A stretch of DNA of 18,779 bases from SZUA-584 sp964607965. Lineage in GTDB: Bacteria; Bacillota; Clostridia; Christensenellales; SZUA-584. Shown piece by piece: positions 16,464 through 18,779 of the stretch. The DNA lies in contig CAZSMH010000031.1 of NCBI GenBank assembly GCA_964607965.1, positions 1 to 18,779 of the forward strand. The letters are read 5' to 3'. Both the position numbers and the translations under genes were made by a program. Under the pieces are notes generated by a model that ran no database searches, was not told the origin of the DNA, and was given only the letters and a program-made list of their open reading frames with translations. Position 1 is the stretch's first letter; each line of letters starts with the position of its first letter.

Positions 16464-16469
16464 TATAAT
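16464..16469 (+). promoter_or_regulatory. Possible -10 box (TATAAT)
   Basis: A perfect TATAAT hexamer. TTGAGC (16443-16448) is a weak -35 candidate with only a 15-base spacer. If active it would make a short transcript ending at the terminator near 16622, since no gene lies between. Confidence 0.25.
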
Positions 16470-16583
16470 CGCAATGCAGACGCGAGTATTGTGTATGCAC
16501 TGAGCAATAGTGTAACCAGACCTGTATAGAAACACCAGTACTAAAAAGTTTCAATGATAGCAGTAATCATTTCAATAAATATG

Positions 16584-16622
16584 AAAATGAATGCAGCCTG
16601 CATACCATTTTATATTTTTTTT
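16584..16622 (+). terminator. Rho-independent terminator with T-run
   Basis: AAAATG (16584-16589) pairs with CATTTT (16606-16611), and inside it ATGCA (16591-16595) with TGCAT (16599-16603) around the loop GCC. Eight T follow at 16615-16622. It separates the sensing cassette from the surface-protein genes. Confidence 0.7.
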
Positions 16623-16646
16623 ATGTTAATTTAAACCTGTAATTTT

Positions 16647-17099
16647 ATGATTATCCTTAGGGACACGTTGCTGATGCCGAATTTGCTTATGCTGACAAGA
16701 AGAAAGCATAAGAGTTCGTCAGTAAAACTAAAGGGGGGGCTGTCGCTTCCGGACAACACTTATGGTGACGGCAGCGTAAAGCTTATACTGTCGGCACAGC
16801 GGCAGGCAGCATGCGCAAAGCTGTTTCGTGCGGATACCGTCGGAAAGAACGAGGAGATAATGAGCGTTTTCATCAACCCTGAGCAAAGTACTGTATTATA
16901 TTTTTCTGCGGGCACTTACGTATTAAAGCTCGCATACGGCAGTGAATGGCTCGGCGACGAGGAAGCTTTCGGACCTTCGGGCAGTTATTCTGCAACACAA
17001 CCTTATACATTTGAAGCTGGCGGAAGCTACAAACTTGAATCTTCATCTGCGGGGGGAGATTTTTATACGGACAGCCAAAGCGGATTTACTGGAAGTTGA
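16647..17099 (+). CDS. Short ORF, probable truncated C-terminal domain
   Basis: An open frame of 150 residues without a signal peptide or a convincing start; no Shine-Dalgarno sequence precedes the first ATG. The first 27 residues (rich in Arg, Lys, Leu) look non-native. From about SLPDNTYGDGSVKLIL onward the protein looks real, with beta-strand-prone stretches, STVLYFSAGTYVLKLAYGSEW and then FGPSGSYSATQPYTFEAGGS. I recall this YGSxWxGxxxxFGPxxxY pattern as a C-terminal domain of longer Clostridia surface or zinc-ribbon proteins. The junction has a seven-G run at 16733-16739, and another frame just before it encodes the plausible tail DAEFAYADKKKA before a stop. Together these suggest a gene remnant or a frameshift. 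The function is unknown. Confidence 0.5.
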   Translation: MIILRDTLLMPNLLMLTRRKHKSSSVKLKGGLSLPDNTYGDGSVKLILSAQRQAACAKLFRADTVGKNEEIMSVFINPEQSTVLYFSAGTYVLKLAYGSEWLGDEEAFGPSGSYSATQPYTFEAGGSYKLESSSAGGDFYTDSQSGFTGS

Positions 17100-17111
17100 C
17101 AACATTTATTA

Positions 17112-17117
17112 AAGGAG
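17112..17117 (+). promoter_or_regulatory. Ribosome binding site fixing the lipoprotein start
   Basis: AAGGAG is five bases before ATG 17123. It places the start there, where the signal peptide begins, rather than at an in-frame TTG at 17096. Confidence 0.8.
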
Positions 17118-17122
17118 CAAAA

Positions 17123-18241
17123 ATGAAAAAGATCTGTACGGTTCTATTGGCCTGCTTTTTAGCGGCGGTGATGTTAAGCGGCTGCGGAGAAAACGCAGTT
17201 CAAGAAACAAGTGATGCTGTATCGCAGGGGGCGTTTAATGCGGGCGGCGAGGGCTACATGCTAAGCGAGATTGTACGTTTATCCGATTACGACACGGACG
17301 GCAGCTTAGGCTACGGCGTTGTGGTACTGATGCAAAGCGACAAAGCGCCGATTAGCTTTTCAATGGATTCAGGGAACTCGAATTCGTCTGCTAAGAGCCT
17401 GATAGGCTTAACTCTTGATAACGGAAACGGCGGCTTATACAATTATTCGGATGTCTCGTTTTCTCTTAATGATAAAGGCAGTTATAAGGGCAAGGCATTG
17501 TTTGCATTTTTACTGCCCAAAGATTCAGAGTTCCCAACAACCGGCACATTTACATACTCGGGAAGCCCAGAAGAAAAAATCGTTTTGAGTTTTATAGGCA
17601 TGGAACTGCCAAAAACAGAACAAACGCCTTTTGAGTCTGCGGATATAAAAGAAACCGCTGTTGCGGATGAATCGTCTCGTCCCGAAAATAAGGTTCTTGT
17701 TACCAGCTATGAAGAACTGAAATCCGCAGCTTCGGATACGGCTGCGACAAAAATAGAAATTGCCGCCGATATTGAAATTTCCGATGACTACACTCTGGAG
17801 AGAGCGGATGATATTGAAATACACATAGCTGAGGGTATGTCGCTTATTGTCAGCGGATCATTCGAAATGGTCAATTGCACACTGACAAACGATGGGTTCA
17901 TGGAAGTTGCGGGCAGCTTTGTGTATGGAATTTCCGGCCTTATCAATAACAACGTGTTAAGTGTTTTGGACGGAGGCACAGTTTCGTCCGGGCAAAGTGA
18001 TGCCAAGAGCTTTGGGGATTTGAGTGTAGAGCAAGGAGGAGAATTTTACATTGAGCGCGGAACGATATTCGAAAACGCCGGCACACTCACAAACGAAGGC
18101 TACATTTGTGTAAGAGACGGAGGTCAGCTTAACGATAAGGGAGGCAGTGTTGTCAATAACGGTACGATTGATATAAATTCATATTACAACGGAGATATCG
18201 CTTTGATTACGGGCACGGGAATTTTAAACGACAATCGCTGA
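17123..18241 (+). CDS. Lipoprotein with C-terminal beta-solenoid-like repeats
   Basis: Surface lipoprotein of about 372 residues, family not recognised. The signal peptide ends in MLSGC with Cys21. Residues about 40-180 form a beta-rich globular domain (FSMDSGNSN, LDNGNGGLYNYSDVSFSL). After an acidic linker, residues about 190-370 contain irregular repeats with the theme L-x-N-x-G-x-hydrophobic-x-V-x-x-G, for example LTNDGFMEVAG, LTNEGYICVRDGG and VNNGTIDI. Such ladders usually fold as right-handed beta-helices or solenoids on secreted adhesins or polysaccharide-binding proteins. The gene starts 23 bases after the preceding ORF and precedes another lipoprotein gene by 56 bases. A role at the cell surface is likely; binding partner or activity cannot be stated. 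Confidence 0.75.
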   Translation: MKKICTVLLACFLAAVMLSGCGENAVQETSDAVSQGAFNAGGEGYMLSEIVRLSDYDTDGSLGYGVVVLMQSDKAPISFSMDSGNSNSSAKSLIGLTLDNGNGGLYNYSDVSFSLNDKGSYKGKALFAFLLPKDSEFPTTGTFTYSGSPEEKIVLSFIGMELPKTEQTPFESADIKETAVADESSRPENKVLVTSYEELKSAASDTAATKIEIAADIEISDDYTLERADDIEIHIAEGMSLIVSGSFEMVNCTLTNDGFMEVAGSFVYGISGLINNNVLSVLDGGTVSSGQSDAKSFGDLSVEQGGEFYIERGTIFENAGTLTNEGYICVRDGGQLNDKGGSVVNNGTIDINSYYNGDIALITGTGILNDNR

Positions 18242-18297
18242 TACAATAATAACAATACTGTTTATATTAAACGAAGATAAGAATAAGGAGAAAAGAT

Positions 18298-18779
18298 ATG
18301 AAAAAAGCATTGTATATAATACTTACCGTATTGCTGGTGTCTAGCTTTGCAGCGTGCGGCACGCCTGCACCGCAGGAGAGTACGGCTGCGCCGGAGGCTG
18401 CCGAGGCAGTTGTAACGTTTGCCGACCCGGTACTGGAAGCTATGGTGCGAGATGCGATGGGCAGGCCGGATGGAGCTATCACCGTTACAGAAGCTGAGGC
18501 TGTAACTGAACTAGCCCTTAACATCGATTGGCAGCAGGACCCTGCCCCGAACACGCAGATCAAGGACATCTCCGGCTTGGAGAATTTTAAGAATCTTGAA
18601 AGTCTCGATCTGATTTTCCATGCGATCACAGACATATCGCCTCTTGCGGGGCTTACTAAACTCACCAGCCTATCGCTGGGCGGAAATCCCGTAGCCGATA
18701 TAAAGCCGCTCTCCGGGCTTACAAATCTTGGCTCGCTGACGCTTTTCAACTGCCAGGCACAGGACTATACCCCGCTTGC
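18298..18779 (+). CDS. Leucine-rich-repeat lipoprotein, 3' end cut by window edge
   Basis: The open frame runs off the right edge; 160 codons are visible. The signal peptide ends in FAAC with Cys20, followed by an Ala/Glu/Pro linker (21-38). A cap resembling those of internalin-like proteins, VTFADPVLEAMVRDAMG with AITVTEAEAV, then leads into LRR units of about 22 residues: IKDISGLENFKNLESLDL, ITDISPLAGLTKLTSLSL, and VADIKPLSGLTNLGSLTL. The repeat type (I-x-D-I-x-P-L-x-x-L-T-x-L) is the internalin class. AAGGAG lies seven bases before ATG 18298. The protein should be anchored to the outer membrane face and serve in protein or glycan binding; the partner is unknown. Confidence 0.88.
   Translation, partial: MKKALYIILTVLLVSSFAACGTPAPQESTAAPEAAEAVVTFADPVLEAMVRDAMGRPDGAITVTEAEAVTELALNIDWQQDPAPNTQIKDISGLENFKNLESLDLIFHAITDISPLAGLTKLTSLSLGGNPVADIKPLSGLTNLGSLTLFNCQAQDYTPL

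Noticed and set aside
18267..18749. 160-codon minus-strand frame at the right edge
   Set aside because: The plus strand here encodes a lipoprotein with a lipobox and regular LRR units, so the minus frame is a shadow.

Overview
The window looks like chromosomal DNA of a carbohydrate-degrading, Gram-positive anaerobe of the Clostridia type. The evidence is strong purine-rich Shine-Dalgarno sequences (AGGAGG types), several lipoproteins with type II signal peptides, a YesL/DUF624 gene and a LytS/YesN-type sensor kinase and AraC response regulator. All genes read on the + strand. I see no tRNA, rRNA, CRISPR array, insertion sequence or prophage.

Region 1 (1-6301) is a glycan-use operon. It holds the 3' part of a GH95 alpha-L-fucosidase-type gene cut by the left edge, two CUT1/MalFG-type ABC sugar permeases, a YesL-like membrane protein and a GH31 alpha-xylosidase-like enzyme, and it ends at a T-tract terminator. 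No binding protein or ATPase for this transporter is in view. A fucosidase plus a xylosidase would fit trimming of fucosylated xyloglucan oligosaccharides (inference).

Region 2 (6302-10540) is a complete ABC transporter of the ChvE-MmsA(GguA)-GguB monosaccharide type. A strong lipoprotein binding-protein gene is followed by a 13-bp hairpin, probably an attenuator, then a two-domain ATPase and a permease that overlaps it. A GC-rich hairpin closes the unit.

Region 3 (10541-16377) looks like a sugar-sensing cassette. An unrecognised 191-residue protein overlaps a membrane-anchored RbsB/XylF-fold sensor protein. Next come a LytS/YesM-type histidine kinase, a YesN-type AraC response regulator and a XylF-like lipoprotein. 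The architecture resembles the XylFII-LytS-YesN three-component xylose systems known in Clostridium, with an extra upstream partner and a second binding protein. It probably controls Region 2 and perhaps Region 1 (inference).

Region 4 (16378-18779) is different. It has a structured non-coding gap with a terminator, a short probably truncated ORF, a lipoprotein ending in Asn/Gly-rich beta-solenoid-like repeats, and the start of an LRR (internalin-like) lipoprotein cut by the right edge. These are likely surface proteins unrelated to sugar uptake.
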